Source: Afifellaceae bacterium
Lineage (GTDB): Bacteria > Pseudomonadota > Alphaproteobacteria > Rhizobiales > Afifellaceae
DNA: 64,000 nt
Direction: 5' to 3'
Assembly: GCA_028281235.1 (NCBI GenBank)
Contig: JANQKG010000010.1
Span: 124,001 to 188,000 of the forward strand
Shown: positions 51,512 to 60,271 of the stretch, in pieces
Position numbering within the stretch: the stretch's first letter is position 1
Layout of the letters: the number at the start of each line of letters is the position of its first letter
The notes under the pieces: generated by a model
Database searches by the model: none
What the model saw: the letters and a program-made list of their open reading frames with translations, nothing else
Told to the model about the DNA's origin: nothing
Made by a program: the position numbers and the translations under genes

Positions 51512-52222
51512 ATGGCCGCCCTGGCAAATCCAGCGGCGAAACTGGCGATGAGGCGAACGTCCAGCTCTCGCGACGTACGTATTCCGCCGCTCGGCCTTGC
51601 CGGCACCCTGCAGCCGTCGACAGACTCCAGAGGCTTGATTGTCTTCGCCCATGGCAGCGGCTCCAGTCGGTTTAGCTCCCGCAACACCGCCGTGGCCGAT
51701 GCGCTGAACAATGCCGGCTACACGACGCTTCTATTTGATCTGCTGTTGCCGGAAGAGGAACGGGACCGGCGGCGCGTATTCGACATTCCGTTGCTCGCCG
51801 ACCGGCTGATCGATGTCGTGCAGTGGATCGATCGCGACAGGGCGCTTGCGGCGCTGCCGCTCATCTTGTTCGGCGCAAGCACCGGAGCCGGCGCGGCTTT
51901 GGTTGCCGCGGCGCGGCTTGGCGACAGGGTTGGCGCGGTGATATCGCGCGGCGGTCGGCCCGATCTCGCAGGCCGCGCGTTGGAAGCTGTGCGTGTTCCG
52001 ACTTTGTTGATCGTCGGCGGCAATGACGACGTCGTCCTTGAGTTGAACGAAGAGGCGCTGTCGCGACTGAGCGGACCCAAGGCGCTGCAGATCGTGCCGA
52101 ACGCCACGCATCTGTTTCCTGAACCCGGCGCGCTGGCCAAAGTCATAGGTTTCGCCAACGATTGGCTTGATCGCTATCTCGACTATGCTGACAGCGTCCC
52201 GGTCGCCGAGGCCGGTTCATAG
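51512..52222 (+). CDS. Alpha/beta hydrolase (dienelactone-hydrolase-like)
   Basis: This 236-residue serine-hydrolase-fold protein shows GLIVFAHGSGSSRFSSRN as oxyanion region, the nucleophile elbow FGASTGAGAAL with Ser, and an Asp/His pair in VGGNDD and NATHLFPEPG. The start at 51512 has GGAG 7 bases upstream; the frame is open further, with an ATG at 51500. The same family is often fused to or next to the phosphoribosyltransferase encoded 10 bases downstream. The reaction is unknown. Confidence 0.88.
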   Translation: MAALANPAAKLAMRRTSSSRDVRIPPLGLAGTLQPSTDSRGLIVFAHGSGSSRFSSRNTAVADALNNAGYTTLLFDLLLPEEERDRRRVFDIPLLADRLIDVVQWIDRDRALAALPLILFGASTGAGAALVAAARLGDRVGAVISRGGRPDLAGRALEAVRVPTLLIVGGNDDVVLELNEEALSRLSGPKALQIVPNATHLFPEPGALAKVIGFANDWLDRYLDYADSVPVAEAGS

Positions 52223-52232
52223 AAGGCAGCCA

Positions 52233-52904
52233 ATGCCGTTTCGTGATCGCGCGCAGGCGGGCGTACGTCTTGCTGCGGCGCTTCTCCCGTTCAAGGAGAG
52301 GCGTCCGATCGTGCTCGCGCTGCCGCGTGGCGGCGTGACGGTCGCCGCGGAAGTGGCGGCAGCGCTCGACGCGCCGCTCGATGTTATCCTCGTCCGCAAG
52401 ATCGGCGTGCCGTCCCAGCCGGAACTTGCCATGGGCGCAGTCGTCAATGGCGTAAACCCGATCATCGTGCGCAATGAGGATGTGCTGCGCTTCGCCGGAA
52501 TCTCGGAGGCGGAATTTGACGAGGTGCGTGATCGCGAGCTTGACGAGATTCGCCGCCGCCGCGCGCGTTACCTCGGCGACCGTGCGCATCCTGACCTGCG
52601 CGGACGCGTCATCATTGTCGTCGACGATGGGATCGCCACCGGTGCGACGACCCGCGCAGCACTCAGCGCGATGCGCCAGCACCATCCTGAACGGCTGATC
52701 CTTGCCGTCCCGGTCGCACCGACCGACACGTTGCAGAAACTCCGTGACGAAGTCGACGAGCTCGTCTGTCTTGAGGATTACGAGCAGTTCGCGGCTATCG
52801 GCCTCTACTACGACGATTTCGGACAAGTCTCCGACCAGGAGGTGACCTCGATCCTGGCCCGCTTCCCGGCGGAGGAGCGGCAAGCTTCGGACGGCGAGCC
52901 TTAA
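52233..52904 (+). CDS. Phosphoribosyltransferase-domain protein
   Basis: This 223-residue type I PRTase-fold protein has the PRPP motif VIIVVDDGIATGATTRAAL (about residue 124) and an N-terminal LALPRGGVTVAAEVAAAL segment. It starts 10 bases after the hydrolase. Members of this group are not nucleotide-salvage enzymes of known substrate; the conserved pairing with the hydrolase suggests joint action on a shared small molecule, which remains to be shown. Confidence 0.88.
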   Translation: MPFRDRAQAGVRLAAALLPFKERRPIVLALPRGGVTVAAEVAAALDAPLDVILVRKIGVPSQPELAMGAVVNGVNPIIVRNEDVLRFAGISEAEFDEVRDRELDEIRRRRARYLGDRAHPDLRGRVIIVVDDGIATGATTRAALSAMRQHHPERLILAVPVAPTDTLQKLRDEVDELVCLEDYEQFAAIGLYYDDFGQVSDQEVTSILARFPAEERQASDGEP

Positions 52905-52940
52905 GTCTTCAGCAGAGCGGCGACGATCAAACTCTCGATT

Positions 52941-53100
52941 GTCATCCGGTTCGGCCGAGAGGCCGAGACCGGGAGCCATGAACACCCACGCCGATCCGGT
53001 GGTCATGGGTTCCGCACAAGCGCTGACGCGCTTTGCGGAATGACAAAGGAGAGGCCGGGGCATAGGCCCCGCATTTCGCTTGCGCTCCATGCGGGCTACG
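52941..53100. repeat. Dispersed intergenic repeat family A, copy 3
   Basis: This is the most complete copy: it has the palindromic left part (GGCCGAGAGGCCGAGACCGG), ATGAACACC, GGTCATGGGTTCCG, CGCTTTGCGGAATGACAAAG and CCCCGCATTTCGCTTGCG / GCGGGCTACG. The middle 90 bases are nearly identical to the copy at 30881. Confidence 0.8.
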
Positions 53101-53168
53101 TTCACCGATCTCGCCCCTCCCTTAAGGCGAGGGTGGCCCGGTATCGAGAAAACGCTGAGCGATCGGCT

Positions 53169-53600
53169 TCAGAAATGCGCCATGTCGGCTTCGTCGGGGC
53201 GGTGCCCGAGTTCCGCAAGCCCTTCCTCAAGGTAGTCGCCAAGCGCCGGCATGCCCGTCAGGTAAGGCGCAGAGTTGGGCCGATGTCGCTCAAAGGCGAG
53301 CGACCGCGCGCCGGCAAAGTCCGTGCGATCGAAGTCACCGCGTCCAACCCAAGCAATGGCGATCAGATCGACGACCTCATCGTCGTTGAGATCGATGATC
53401 GCTTCCTGCAGCTCCTGCAGTGTCGGATCTTGCGCGTAATCCTCAATCACCTGGCTGTCGGTATCGTCGGCCGTGTTCGACCCGGGACCCGGCTCGGCCG
53501 GCTCGACCTTGGCGTCGAATTCGCGCGCCTTGACGATGATGTAGGCGACCTTTTCCGGACTGATGTTGATGTCGACCGGTTCGGGCGGTTCTTTGATCAT
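53169..53600 (-). CDS. DUF3775-like small acidic protein
   Basis: This 143-residue acidic protein fits the DUF3775 pattern: SPEKVAYIIVKAREFDAK near the start and LNDDEVVDLIAIAWVGRGDF in the middle. The ATG at 53600 has GGAGAGG 5 bases upstream. It has no membrane segment. The function is not known. It stands alone on the minus strand before the repeat. Confidence 0.8.
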   Translation of the reverse strand: MIKEPPEPVDINISPEKVAYIIVKAREFDAKVEPAEPGPGSNTADDTDSQVIEDYAQDPTLQELQEAIIDLNDDEVVDLIAIAWVGRGDFDRTDFAGARSLAFERHRPNSAPYLTGMPALGDYLEEGLAELGHRPDEADMAHF

Positions 53601-53704
53601 GGCCCTCTCCATTGTTTTGTTGTGTCGCCACGAACAAGTGGGGCCTATGCACGTTACCGTGACCTTGAGATGGATCAAAGATGCTTGGGCGCGGCGTCGT
53701 CAGC

Positions 53705-54640
53705 CTACCGGCCATAATAGAGCGTCACCGCATGCTTGGCCTCGGCGAAGAAGAGCCAGCGTTCAGTGACAATGCCCGGCGCCTGCGCCGCCACGGCCAG
53801 ACATGCCGACAGCACCGCAAGCCAGCGCGGCGCGACAAGCGCCAGTGCGACCGCTGCCAACGGCACCGCAAAGGCAAGAAGGTGAACGAGGCGGCGCAGC
53901 TTCGCGGCGTGCTTGCGCGCGATCCGGTAACCCATCTCCTTCAGCACGAAATTCTCTTCCGTATGCGGCCACTCGATGGAGCGGATCGTGCCGTCCTTCA
54001 GTCCCGTGGCACTGTTGGCAGACGAGGGCGGCTTCAGTGCATCGTTGTGACGCCAGGTCGCCGCCTTCCAGGCCCATCCGAGGATGATAGTCGCCGCCGC
54101 GAACATCCCCAGGCCGCGCGCGTCATTGCCGAAAAGATGCAGCACGGCGTGAAGAAGAACCGCGCCCGTCATGACCGCGAAGATCAAATAGCCCGGCACG
54201 GTGAAGCGGCTGTGCCATTGCGCGACAGGCTTCAGTGAGGCGTAGATCATGCCCGTGGTGAACAATGTGATGAGTGCGCCCGCCGCCGCGGCAAGTGCTG
54301 CGACAGCGACCAGTCCGTCGACGCGTCCTGTCACGAGCCAACCGATGCCGAAAATGCCGGCGGGGACATAGGTCAAAACGGCAGCAACGCCCTCGCGCGA
54401 CAGCCACGACGAGCGCCATTGCGAGAACGCGCGCCATGCCCGCTCCGGATGGCCGAGATGCAGGGTGGACGAAAGAAGCCCGCCGGTGATGAGCGTCAGC
54501 GCCAGGCCGAGCGCGACAAGGCCGAGCCATCGCTCCGGCGGCACGAGTCCCAACGCTGCGGAAATGCCAAGCAGCGCCAGCAGCCCATAGCCGGCGCCGG
54601 TCGCGGTCGTGAAGAAGATGACGGAAAGCGCGGGATGCAT
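53705..54640 (-). CDS. soeC: Membrane anchor subunit of SoeABC-like oxidoreductase (DmsC family)
   Basis: This 311-residue integral membrane protein has eight or nine hydrophobic segments and matches the DmsC anchor family (LHLGHPERAWRAFSQWRSSWLSREG). It would hold the molybdenum and ferredoxin subunits on the cytoplasmic side and exchange electrons with the quinone pool. It follows soeB by 14 bases. In SoeABC the anchor transfers electrons from sulfite to quinone; a DMSO-type reductase direction is the alternative. Confidence 0.88.
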   Translation of the reverse strand: MHPALSVIFFTTATGAGYGLLALLGISAALGLVPPERWLGLVALGLALTLITGGLLSSTLHLGHPERAWRAFSQWRSSWLSREGVAAVLTYVPAGIFGIGWLVTGRVDGLVAVAALAAAAGALITLFTTGMIYASLKPVAQWHSRFTVPGYLIFAVMTGAVLLHAVLHLFGNDARGLGMFAAATIILGWAWKAATWRHNDALKPPSSANSATGLKDGTIRSIEWPHTEENFVLKEMGYRIARKHAAKLRRLVHLLAFAVPLAAVALALVAPRWLAVLSACLAVAAQAPGIVTERWLFFAEAKHAVTLYYGR

Positions 54641-54654
54641 CTTAACGCGACGGC

Positions 54655-55380
54655 TTAACGCGACAGCATCCGGTCGACCCAGCCAAGAAGACCACCCGCT
54701 GCCGGTTCAAGCGCCGGTGCGTCGGAGACGCCGCATGCTTTCCGCTCACGCGGCGGCAGGTATTTGTTGGTCGGGCGGTAACCCATCTCAGGCATGAGAT
54801 CGACACCGCCACGCTCAGCCACAAGCCGCGACACCGGCGATTGCGGATCGCCGAGATCGCCGAAATGGCGCGCGCCGGTCGGGCACGCCGCAACGCATGC
54901 CGGCACGCGATCGGCTTCGTCCAGGTTCTGATTGTAGATGCGGTCGACGCAGAGCGTGCATTTCTTCATCACACCGACATCCGTGTCGTATTCGCGTGCG
55001 CCATAGGGGCAGGCCCAGCTGCACAGCTTGCAGCCGATGCATGTGTCTTCGTTGACGAGCACGATCCCGTCGGACGCGCGCTTATAGGAGGCGCCGGTCG
55101 GGCACACCGTCACGCATGCCGGCTCCGCGCAATGCAGGCACGAGCGCGGGAAATGGACCGTGCGGCTCGCCCCCTTCGTCTCTTGCTCATAGGTGTGGAC
55201 GCGGTTGAACCACACGCCGTCGGCGCCATCCTCATAGGGCCGGATATCGGTGAGCGGTGCCATATGGCCGCCAGTGTTCCACTCCTTGCAGGACGTCACG
55301 CAGGCCTGGCAGCCGACGCAGGTGTCAAGATCGATCACCAGGCCAAGCTGCTTCTCCGTGCGGGCAGGTAGGCTGGTCAT
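54655..55380 (-). CDS. soeB: Four-cluster ferredoxin subunit of SoeABC-like oxidoreductase
   Basis: This 241-residue electron-transfer protein has four cysteine groups for 4Fe-4S clusters: CVGCQACVTSCKEW, CLHCAEPACVTVCPTG, CIGCKLCSWACPYG and CTLC...CVAACPTG. It carries no signal peptide. Its start overlaps the soeA stop by 4 bases. The size, about 240 residues with a C-terminal extension containing YRPTNKYLPPRE, is typical of SoeB. Confidence 0.92.
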   Translation of the reverse strand: MTSLPARTEKQLGLVIDLDTCVGCQACVTSCKEWNTGGHMAPLTDIRPYEDGADGVWFNRVHTYEQETKGASRTVHFPRSCLHCAEPACVTVCPTGASYKRASDGIVLVNEDTCIGCKLCSWACPYGAREYDTDVGVMKKCTLCVDRIYNQNLDEADRVPACVAACPTGARHFGDLGDPQSPVSRLVAERGGVDLMPEMGYRPTNKYLPPRERKACGVSDAPALEPAAGGLLGWVDRMLSR

Positions 55381-58310
55381 GGGCGCGCCTCACGGCGGCG
55401 TCGAAACCGCGCGCCGAAATCAAGCACGCGCGGTGGTGTCGCCACGCCGGGTGGCGGCTTGAGCGTCGGGAACTGCGGCTCGGTCCCTTCCACTTCGGAT
55501 ACTGCGCATTTCCTGACACGGACACGCAGATCAAACCACGCCGCTTGTCCGGTCACCGGATCGGAATTGGAATAGCGTCGGCCGTTTGCGTCGGTGGGCA
55601 GAAGCTCGCAGATGGCATGGTTGAGCAGAAAGCCCTTCTCCGCCTCCGGCGCATTTTCGCCGAGCATCCATGCGCCGCGGCGCTTGCCGATCGCGTTCCA
55701 CGTCCACACGGTTTGAGCGTTTACGCCGTCGACCAGGCGCACTTGTCCCTTCACCTTGCCGTGCGGGCTTTCCACCCACGCCCAATCGTCATCTGCCAGC
55801 CCGAGCCGCTCCGCCGTCGCGCGGTGGATGAAGAGCCGGTTCTGGCTGGTGATCTGTCTCAGCCAGGCGTTCTGCGAGCCCCACGAATGATACATGTGCA
55901 TGGGGCGCTGCGTGATCGCATGCAGATCGAACGCATTGCCGTCGATCATCGTTTCTTCCAGCGGCGCGTACCAGAAGGGCAGGGGATCGAAATGGGTCTC
56001 CAGGCGCGCGCGTTCTGCTTCCGGCGGCAGCACGTCCCCATGGCCGCGCGCGGCAAGGCGGAAGCGTTGCAGCGGCTCCGAATAAAGCTGAAAGATGATG
56101 GGCCCCGCTTTGGCGAGGAATCCCATCTCCGTCGCCAGCTCAAGGTATGAGCGGTTCGCCATCTTGTAATAGCGCTGCTCAGGTGCAAGCGCGTGGCGCC
56201 AGAAGCCGCCATTGTCGATATAGCGCTGAAGCTGCTCGAGATCGGGCGCGCCGCGCCCTGTCCTGTTGTCATCGCCACCGCGCCAGCCGGCGAGCGGTCC
56301 GAGACCCGGCGAACGCTCGTGATTGACGATGTAGTCGGCATAGTCGTGGTACTTTGCGCTGCCATCCGCCTTCACCATGCCCGGCAGCTTCAATCGCGCG
56401 CCAAGGTCAAGCAGCACGGACTGGAACGGCCGCACGTCGCGGTCGGGCGCAACCACGGGATGCCGGATGGCGTCCGCCGGCCCGTCGGCATCGCCGATCG
56501 GCCGGTCGAGAAGGCTGATGCAATCGTGGCGCTCCAGATAGGTGGTGTCGGGCAGCACCAGATCGGCATAGGCCACGGTCTCCGAGTAATAGGCGTCGGA
56601 ATAGATGATGAAGGGGATGCGATATGCGCCGCTCTCGTCCTTGTCGGTGAGCATGGCCATGGTGCCGCCGGTATTCATCGACGAGTTCCACGCCATGTTG
56701 GCCATGTAGAGAAAGAGCACGTCGATCGGGTACGGATCGCCGCGCCAGGCATTGGCGATCACCATGTGCATTAGGCCGTGGATGGCGAGCGGCGCCTCCC
56801 ATGAATAGGCCTTGTCGATGCGCACCGGCTTGCCCGTCTCGTCGACCAGCAGATCCTCCGGATCGGTGACGTAGCCAAGCGGCGCGCACGAAAGCGGCGT
56901 ATTTGGCGCACCGCCGTCCTTGCCCGCCGGCTTGTTCGTGGGTGGGATCGGCTTGGGAAAGGGTGGCTTGAAGCGGAAGCCGCCGGGCACGTCCACGGTG
57001 CCGAGAAGCACCTGCAGGAGATGCAGCGCGCGGCAGGTCTGAAAGCCATTGGAATGCGCCGATATCCCGCGCATGGCGTGAATGGCGATGGGCCGCCCGC
57101 GCATCGTCTCATGCCGACGGCCGGCCCAGTCCGTCCACGCTACCGGCAGCTCGATCGCCTCCTCAAAGGCCACATGCGCCAGCTCCGCCGCAATGCGCTC
57201 AATCGTGGAAGCCGGAACGCCGCATTGCTCCGCGACCGCCGCAGGTGCGTAGGCATCGTCGAGATAGCGCTCCGCGATCAGTTGAAACACCGGCACGCAA
57301 TTGCGGCCGTCGACCGTGAAGCGCCCCGTCAGTGCCGGCGTCACCTCTGCAGCAAGCGCATCGACCGCGCGCTCCGCCTTGACGTCCCATGCCAGCGCGC
57401 GCCCGTCATCGTTGCGCAGGAAGAGCCCGTCATCCGCCGCGCCGGGCTCTTCGATCACCAGGCAATGCGCATTGGTGGTGCGGACGAGATAGTCGAGATC
57501 GATTTTGCCGGCCTTGAGCAGTTCGTGCACGATGGCGAGCAGAAACAGGCCGTCCGTCCCTGGCCGAATGCCGATCCATTCATCGGCAATGGCACTGTAG
57601 CCGGTGCGGCACGGATTGACCGACACCACTTTTGCGCCACGCGCCTTCAGCTTGCCAAGCCCGATCTTTATCGGATTGGAATCGTGATCCTCCGCGACGC
57701 CGAAGAGCACGAAATACTTGGCGTGGTCCCAATCCGGCTCACCGAATTCCCAGAATGAGCCGCCGATCGTGTAGAGCCCGGCCGCGGCCATGTTGACGGA
57801 GCAGAAGCCGCCATGCGCGGCGAAATTCGGCGTGCCGAATTGCTGCGCCCACCAGCCGGTCAGCGATTGCGATTGGTCGCGGCCAGTGAAGAAGGCGAGC
57901 CGCTTCGGATCGCTCGCCCGAACGCGCGCCAAACGCTCAGTCGCGATCGCCAGCGCCTCGTCCCATTCGATCTCGCGAAAATCGCCGGCGCCGCGCTCGC
58001 CCACACGGAGCAACGGCTTTCTGAGTCGCGCCGGGCTTTGGTGCTGCATGATGCCGGCGGCGCCCTTGCCGCAGAGCACACCGCGATTGACCGGGTGGTT
58101 GCGATTGCCCTGGATGTAGCGGACCTGGCCATCGACCAGATGGACGTCGATCCCGCAGCGGCAGGCGCACATGTAGCAGGTGGTCTGCTTGATCTCGTCG
58201 GAGACCGGCGGCGAGGTATCGATGCCGTCCGCGTCAGGCGGGGCCGAAGTGTCGGCGAGCGGCTGCTGCGACGGTGCTGTGTTGGCGCCCGCGATTGTCG
58301 CCGCACTCAT
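55377..58310 (-). CDS. soeA: Molybdopterin oxidoreductase, SoeA-like sulfite dehydrogenase
   Basis: This 977-residue complex iron-sulfur molybdoenzyme has an N-terminal 4Fe-4S site with Cys45, Cys48, Cys52 and Cys80 (TTCYMCACRCG, GVLCGKG), a probable Mo-ligand Cys170 in GGFCSVNM, and a C-terminal MGD-binding domain (AITQRPMHMYHSWGSQNAWL). No twin-arginine signal is present, so the active site is cytoplasmic, as in SoeABC, which oxidises sulfite with quinone as acceptor. Polysulfide or thiosulfate reductases of the same family are normally exported. Assignment to sulfite is by overall resemblance. Confidence 0.88.
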   Translation of the reverse strand: MSAATIAGANTAPSQQPLADTSAPPDADGIDTSPPVSDEIKQTTCYMCACRCGIDVHLVDGQVRYIQGNRNHPVNRGVLCGKGAAGIMQHQSPARLRKPLLRVGERGAGDFREIEWDEALAIATERLARVRASDPKRLAFFTGRDQSQSLTGWWAQQFGTPNFAAHGGFCSVNMAAAGLYTIGGSFWEFGEPDWDHAKYFVLFGVAEDHDSNPIKIGLGKLKARGAKVVSVNPCRTGYSAIADEWIGIRPGTDGLFLLAIVHELLKAGKIDLDYLVRTTNAHCLVIEEPGAADDGLFLRNDDGRALAWDVKAERAVDALAAEVTPALTGRFTVDGRNCVPVFQLIAERYLDDAYAPAAVAEQCGVPASTIERIAAELAHVAFEEAIELPVAWTDWAGRRHETMRGRPIAIHAMRGISAHSNGFQTCRALHLLQVLLGTVDVPGGFRFKPPFPKPIPPTNKPAGKDGGAPNTPLSCAPLGYVTDPEDLLVDETGKPVRIDKAYSWEAPLAIHGLMHMVIANAWRGDPYPIDVLFLYMANMAWNSSMNTGGTMAMLTDKDESGAYRIPFIIYSDAYYSETVAYADLVLPDTTYLERHDCISLLDRPIGDADGPADAIRHPVVAPDRDVRPFQSVLLDLGARLKLPGMVKADGSAKYHDYADYIVNHERSPGLGPLAGWRGGDDNRTGRGAPDLEQLQRYIDNGGFWRHALAPEQRYYKMANRSYLELATEMGFLAKAGPIIFQLYSEPLQRFRLAARGHGDVLPPEAERARLETHFDPLPFWYAPLEETMIDGNAFDLHAITQRPMHMYHSWGSQNAWLRQITSQNRLFIHRATAERLGLADDDWAWVESPHGKVKGQVRLVDGVNAQTVWTWNAIGKRRGAWMLGENAPEAEKGFLLNHAICELLPTDANGRRYSNSDPVTGQAAWFDLRVRVRKCAVSEVEGTEPQFPTLKPPPGVATPPRVLDFGARFRRRREARP

Positions 58311-58507
58311 GCGGATTCAACCGATCGACGCGCAGGTGGCTGCCGTTTGGGTTTGGACTTCGGTCCGGCGCCGCGCATGTAGTGCTTTTCAGGACGATAC
58401 GCGCCGGTGCGGCTCTTCGGGTTCAAGCGCTTTGCGCCGGAAACGATCGAGCGGCCCAGTCGGGCAAGGAGCCCTTTGCGGGCAGGCGGCGAAACCTCGG
58501 CGTTCAT
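58307..58507 (-). CDS. Small basic protein upstream of soeA
   Basis: This 66-residue, strongly basic protein (many Arg, Lys and Pro) overlaps soeA by 4 bases (ATGA). It contains KRLNPKSRTGAYRPEKHYMRG and has no membrane helix. I do not recognise the family; coupling to the molybdoenzyme suggests a maturation or chaperone role, as small partner proteins of molybdoenzyme operons often have. This is inference. Confidence 0.7.
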   Translation of the reverse strand: MNAEVSPPARKGLLARLGRSIVSGAKRLNPKSRTGAYRPEKHYMRGAGPKSKPKRQPPARRSVESA

Positions 58508-58562
58508 GGCGCGAAACCTTCAATCGCGGCCCAATTTGCCGAGTCGCATCCCATCGATCCAA

Positions 58563-58583
58563 TGATTTGTTCTTGTCAAATCA
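58563..58583. promoter_or_regulatory. LysR-type operator in the soe/lysR divergent region
   Basis: TGATTTG (58563-58569) and CAAATCA (58577-58583) are perfect inverted arms around 7 bases and include the T-N11-A core of LysR-type sites. It lies 25 bases before the lysR start and 56 before the small soe gene. Confidence 0.75.
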
Positions 58584-58607
58584 ATCAAAAATGACGATGG
58601 ATCGGAA

Positions 58608-59483
58608 ATGACCCTGGACCAGCTTCGTGTCTTCGTCGCGGTCGCCGAGCGCCGCCACGTGACAAAGGCCGCCGCCGCGCTCGGCATGACCCAGTCGGCG
58701 GCCTCAGCGGCCATTGCCGCACTGGAGCGGCGCTATGGCGCCAGATTGTTTGATCGCGTTGGGCGCGGCATCGAGCTGACCGACCAAGGCCAGCGCTTCC
58801 TGCCTGAGGCGCGCGCCGTGTTGGAGCAGACGAAGAGCGCGCGCTCCGTGCTTGAAGACCTCTCCGACCTGACGACGGGCAGGGCCTCCATCGCCGCCAG
58901 CCAGACGATCGCCAGCTACTGGCTGCCGCGGCGGCTGACGGCGTTTCACAAAGAGCATCCCGGCGTGCGCCTCGACGTGGAGATCGGCAACACGCGCCAG
59001 GTCGAGACGGCCGTCATGGAGGGGCGCGCCGATCTGGGCCTCGTTGAAGGCCGGGTCAGCAACGACGCGCTCAGCCGCCGCCGCGTCGATCAGGACCGGC
59101 TTGTGCTGGTTGTGGCGAAAGACGCATCGCTGCCGCCGGAATCCGCTCCTGGCCGGCCGGCTCTGCGCGCCTTGTCCTGGGTGGTTCGCGAGGCCGGCTC
59201 CGGCACGCGCGCCGGCCTTGAGGACCTGGCAGCGGAAGAGGGACTGTCCTTCGATGACCTGCGGATCGTCCTCGTCCTGCCCGGCAACGAGGCCGTGCGC
59301 GAAGCGGTCGAAGGCGGGGCCGGCGCGACGATCATTTCGGAGCACGTCGTAGCCTCTGCAATCGCCGCGGGACGCCTGAAGTCCCGGCCCATCGCACTGC
59401 CGCCGCGCGATTTCGTTCTGCTGCGCCATCGCGACCGGCACGCCTCCGCAGCCGCGCGGGCGTTGATGCAGCACCTCGCCTGA
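58608..59483 (+). CDS. LysR-family transcriptional regulator
   Basis: This 291-residue regulator has an N-terminal winged HTH (AERRHVTKAAAALGMTQSAAS, residues about 12-32, shown in part) and a C-terminal effector-binding domain. It diverges from the soe operon with a palindromic T-N11-A site between. It most probably controls the soe genes and itself. The CbbR/CysL-like region with GRASIAASQTIASYWLP is typical of regulators of autotrophy or sulfur genes, but the ligand is unknown. Confidence 0.93.
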   Translation: MTLDQLRVFVAVAERRHVTKAAAALGMTQSAASAAIAALERRYGARLFDRVGRGIELTDQGQRFLPEARAVLEQTKSARSVLEDLSDLTTGRASIAASQTIASYWLPRRLTAFHKEHPGVRLDVEIGNTRQVETAVMEGRADLGLVEGRVSNDALSRRRVDQDRLVLVVAKDASLPPESAPGRPALRALSWVVREAGSGTRAGLEDLAAEEGLSFDDLRIVLVLPGNEAVREAVEGGAGATIISEHVVASAIAAGRLKSRPIALPPRDFVLLRHRDRHASAAARALMQHLA

Positions 59484-59797
59484 GCCGGTGCAGTCGCCCT
59501 CGCGCCTGAGGCTGGGGTCCGGCAGCTCAATTGCCGGCTAACTGGCGGTCAGGGGCGTTGATAAGCTGTGGAAAGTTGGAGCGGGGAACTTGAATGGCGC
59601 AAATGCGACACCCACATCGCCTGCAATTTGACACGAATCTGTTCTAAAGAAGCGAGGGTCGCTTAAAGGTTCGTGTTTAGGGAACTGGACTGCCGTCGGC
59701 GCTGCGGCTCTGCGTATTGGATCGGGGCGCGAAAAGATCGTGCGCTTGCCCCATTCTCTTCGCAAGCGATCACGACCCGACGGCGAGGAGGAGGCGA
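59484..59797. other. Intergenic region after lysR
   Basis: A small inverted repeat CCGGCA (59519-59524) / TGCCGG (59532-59537) may end the lysR message, though it lacks a T-run. A TTGACA box occurs near 59628. No gene or RNA is otherwise supported in these 314 bases. Confidence 0.4.
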
Positions 59798-60103
59798 ATG
59801 ATCATTGACCGAATAAGAAGAGACATGAGCGTCATCTCCGCAGATGACCATTGTGTCGGCTTCGTATGCGGATTTGAGGGCGAGAATTCACTTAGGATCA
59901 CCTGCATCAGCGAGGGCTACGGCTACGATCACCTGATCCCGACCGCCTGGGTGACAGCCGTCGAGAAATACGTGTTTCTTGACAAGACCATCAGCTACGT
60001 TCTGGCGAACTGGGAGCACGCTCACCTTCCCAGAATGCTTGCCGGCTCCGCGCCGCCTCCGGCCAATACTACAACCCTTCCGGTGCAGACCGAAGCAGCC
60101 TGA
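59798..60103 (+). CDS. DUF2171-like small protein
   Basis: This 101-residue protein has the DUF2171 pattern: ISADDHCVGFVCGFEGENSLRI followed by DHLIPTAWVTAVEKYVFLDK (shown in part), a PRC-barrel-like short beta fold. GGAGGAGG lies directly upstream of the ATG at 59798. A strong terminator follows. Members are widespread in alphaproteobacteria; the function is unknown, perhaps stress-linked. Confidence 0.8.
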   Translation: MIIDRIRRDMSVISADDHCVGFVCGFEGENSLRITCISEGYGYDHLIPTAWVTAVEKYVFLDKTISYVLANWEHAHLPRMLAGSAPPPANTTTLPVQTEAA

Positions 60104-60121
60104 GAACAGGCGAACGACCGC

Positions 60122-60150
60122 AAAAAGGCCCCGCTATCGGCGGGGCTTTT
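60122..60150. terminator. Rho-independent terminator after the DUF2171 gene
   Basis: GCCCCGC (60128-60134) and GCGGGGC (60140-60146) form a 7-bp stem with a 5-base loop, preceded by AAAAA and followed by TTTT. It can act in both directions. Confidence 0.9.
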
Positions 60151-60271
60151 GCTTGCGGGGAGCATCTTCGGCCTCCAAAACAACGCCAACAAATATGTGA
60201 TTGGTGCCGATCGCACCGGGTCGCCACGTCCAAGGCCTCGGCGCAAGCTCCTCACCCGCCATGGAGGCCGC

